DNA of 6,828 nt, from assembly GCA_024694785.1 (NCBI GenBank), contig JAILJL010000056.1, positions 1 to 6,828 of the forward strand, written 5' to 3'. The notes under the pieces were generated by a model. That model searched no databases. It had not been told where the DNA came from and saw only the letters and a program-made list of their open reading frames with translations. A program made the translations under genes and the position numbers. Numbering within the stretch: the stretch's first letter is position 1; each line of letters begins with the position of its first letter. This document shows positions 5,603 to 6,828 of this stretch, in pieces. The DNA comes from Lachnospiraceae bacterium. Lineage in GTDB: Bacteria; Bacillota; Clostridia; Lachnospirales; Lachnospiraceae.

Positions 5603-6523
5603 TTATTCTATGTAAAATAGATGATTTTTATCGGCATACATCTCCAATGCCACGATTTCCTTAATGTAATCGATGAAGGTCTCTTCGATGGTCGGAAGAG
5701 GATGACCTTTACGCCATACGAATAAGTACTCGATGTCTTTTATGCTTCCGTTTAGATCCTTGGCTATAAGCGTATCGTTCGGAATGTATGCATTCTTTGG
5801 GAAAATGCATATACCGACATTACGGCTTGCAAGGGCAGCGGCATCCAGATAGTTGTCCATCTCGCATATTATATGGGGCTCTTTTCTTATTTCCTTAAAC
5901 CATTTATATACATTGTCTATCATGGCCTTTCTTCGCGGAACTATGATGGGTTCGTTTGCAATATCGGTTATGGTGATAAATTCTTCTTCTTTCCCGGCAA
6001 GAGGGTGATCTTTGCTCATAAGCACACAGAGACGCTCGCTGCCTATATTAAAGCTGTTTAAAAGCGATTGATTGCATGGCGCGGTTATAACAGCGAGGCT
6101 TATTATGCCGCTTAAGAGCTTTTCCGACAGGTCGTCGCTGTTTCCGTCGGTTATGCGGAATCTGGCTTTGGGGTATTTATTGATAAAACCGGCAAACCAG
6201 TCGGCAACTATCTCGGGTGCCATGCCCTCAACAAGACCAAGGGAAATTGTACCGGTTACACCGTTTGACATCGAAAGAATCTCTTCCTCGGCTTTGTCCG
6301 CAAGGTTAATAATCTCCTTTGCACGTCTATAGAGAAGCTGTCCGGATTCGGTAAGTGTAAGCTGACGCTTTCCCCTTATGAAAAGCTCTGTCTTAAGGTC
6401 ATATTCGAGATTTTTAATCTGAGCGCTTAAAGGAGGCTGACTCATATTGAGCTTCTCGGCCGCACGGGAAATGTTAAGTTCTTCCGCAACGGCGACAAAG
6501 TAGGATAATGATTTAAGATTCAT
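5603..6523 (-). CDS. LysR-type transcriptional regulator
   Basis: The 306 residues match the usual LysR length. The N-terminal winged helix-turn-helix spans about residues 2-60: LSYFVAVAEELNISRAAEKL, then SQPPLSAQIKNLE as recognition helix region, then LFIRGKRQLTLTESG as wing. A linker helix (62-85) follows, and the periplasmic-binding-protein-like effector domain runs from about 90 to 295, opening TGTISLGLVEGM. The open frame reaches a TTG at 6544, but AAGGAG (6535-6530) sits six bases before the ATG at 6523 and after that TTG, so 6523 is the start. LysR proteins act as tetramers, often on their own promoter and a divergent gene; here the divergent gene is purC, whose promoter interlocks with this one. 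The co-inducer is unknown. The sensor gene lies downstream on the same strand. Confidence 0.92.
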   Translation of the reverse strand: MNLKSLSYFVAVAEELNISRAAEKLNMSQPPLSAQIKNLEYDLKTELFIRGKRQLTLTESGQLLYRRAKEIINLADKAEEEILSMSNGVTGTISLGLVEGMAPEIVADWFAGFINKYPKARFRITDGNSDDLSEKLLSGIISLAVITAPCNQSLLNSFNIGSERLCVLMSKDHPLAGKEEEFITITDIANEPIIVPRRKAMIDNVYKWFKEIRKEPHIICEMDNYLDAAALASRNVGICIFPKNAYIPNDTLIAKDLNGSIKDIEYLFVWRKGHPLPTIEETFIDYIKEIVALEMYADKNHLFYIE

Positions 6524-6565
6524 AGAAAACTCCTTATTATACAAAAATCATATAGTACACCTTAT

Positions 6566-6594
6566 ATTATATGTATTTTATTATTTGCAGGCAA
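6566..6594 (-). promoter_or_regulatory. Promoter of the LysR gene
   Basis: On the minus strand, TTGCCT (6594-6589) and a perfect TATAAT (6571-6566) are separated by 17 bases. The predicted transcript start is near 6559, with a leader of about 36 bases. The -35 is the right half of the inverted repeat TTGC-AG-GCAA (6585-6594). Confidence 0.7.
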
Positions 6595-6605
6595 GGTTTT
6601 ATAAT
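6577..6605 (+). promoter_or_regulatory. Probable purC promoter, interlocked with the LysR promoter
   Basis: A perfect TATAAT at 6600-6605 has a weak TTTATT at 6577-6582, 17 bases upstream. The -35 lies inside the LysR promoter spacer and the LysR -35 lies inside this spacer, so the two cannot easily be occupied together. The leader would be about 62 bases. I see no recognisable purine riboswitch or Bacillus-type PurBox in it. A weak -35 suits an activated promoter, but that is inference. Confidence 0.55.
6585..6594. repeat. Short inverted repeat TTGC-AG-GCAA between LysR and purC
   Basis: This perfect four-base-arm inverted repeat overlaps the LysR -35 and lies in the purC promoter spacer. 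The position is right for an autoregulatory LysR or other operator, but the arms are short and it could be chance. Confidence 0.35.
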
Positions 6606-6673
6606 GAATTTATGGCGATTGGAATAAGATGATCGCAAATAATTAAGTGAATTACGAAAGTGAGAGGTGCCTT

Positions 6674-6828
6674 ATGGAATTAAAGAACATGATGTATGAA
6701 GGTAAAGCAAAGAAGGTATTTGAAACCGACGAGCCTGAAGTATTGGTTGTAGATTATAAGGACGATGCAACTGCTTTTAACGGCCTTAAGAAGGGAAGCA
6801 TAAGCGGAAAGGGTGTTATCAATAATCA
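6674..6828 (+). CDS. purC: Phosphoribosylaminoimidazole-succinocarboxamide synthase, 5' part
   Basis: The visible 51 codons begin [20 protein letters not shown] and continue to [12 protein letters not shown] followed by [22 protein letters not shown] is the hallmark N-terminal nucleotide-binding strand and glycine-containing turn of PurC, and Y-K-D-D-x-T-A-F-N-G with K-x-G-x-I-x-G-K-G is its conserved substrate-side motif. The enzyme joins aspartate to CAIR with ATP in de novo purine synthesis, in the cytoplasm. ATG 6674 has AGAGG (6663-6667) six bases upstream. The gene runs off the right edge, so any following pur genes cannot be seen. Confidence 0.95.
   Translation, partial: MELKNMMYEGKAKKVFETDEPEVLVVDYKDDATAFNGLKKGSISGKGVINN

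Noticed and set aside
6524..6544. TTG start giving a seven-residue-longer LysR protein
   Set aside because: The ribosome site AAGGAG lies between this TTG and the ATG at 6523 and serves the ATG.
6615..6636. GCGAT / ATCGC hairpin in the purC leader as a possible riboswitch piece
   Set aside because: It is a single five-base stem with a 12-base loop; no purine or PRPP/ppGpp riboswitch features are recognisable.

Overview
The window looks like chromosomal DNA of a low-to-moderate GC Firmicute (Bacillota, Clostridia; Lachnospiraceae is my best guess, genus not determinable). The grounds are strong AGGAGG-type ribosome sites, GTG and TTG starts, Gram-positive LexA boxes, short hairpin terminators, an ECF-transporter S protein and a Firmicute-like PurC N-terminus. 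It reads as ordinary core and accessory genes in short transcription units. I see no insertion sequence, CRISPR array, tRNA or rRNA.

Layout. (1) Bases 1-800, minus strand: an SOS-type module. A 92-residue protein of unknown function is transcribed from a near-consensus promoter with a LexA box between its -35 and -10. Downstream lies a HAD-family phosphatase-like gene, cut by the left edge, with its own promoter and two further LexA-like boxes. (2) Bases 820-2600, plus strand: a two-gene ABC exporter (ATPase, then ABC-2 permease) closed by a strong hairpin that can also serve the convergent gene. (3) Bases 2629-4384: an orphan ECF S component (minus, TTG start) and an EamA/DMT transporter (plus), fired divergently from back-to-back promoters at about 3300-3366. 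The EamA gene ends at a clean intrinsic terminator. (4) Bases 4393-6523, minus: a membrane Cache-HAMP sensor protein lacking any output domain, preceded 67 bases upstream by a LysR-type regulator on the same strand. (5) Bases 6545-6828: the LysR promoter interlocks with a divergent promoter for purC, which runs off the right edge.

How it fits together. Only three neighbour relations are directly suggested by sequence: the ATPase/permease pair, the LexA-box-bearing small gene plus HAD gene, and the interlocked LysR/purC control region. The most unusual items are the SOS-linked pair, whose DNA-damage role is not evident from its proteins, and the sensor that stops just after HAMP. Several starts are placed downstream of the longest possible reading frame because the ribosome site dictates it (92-residue protein, permease, EamA, LysR).
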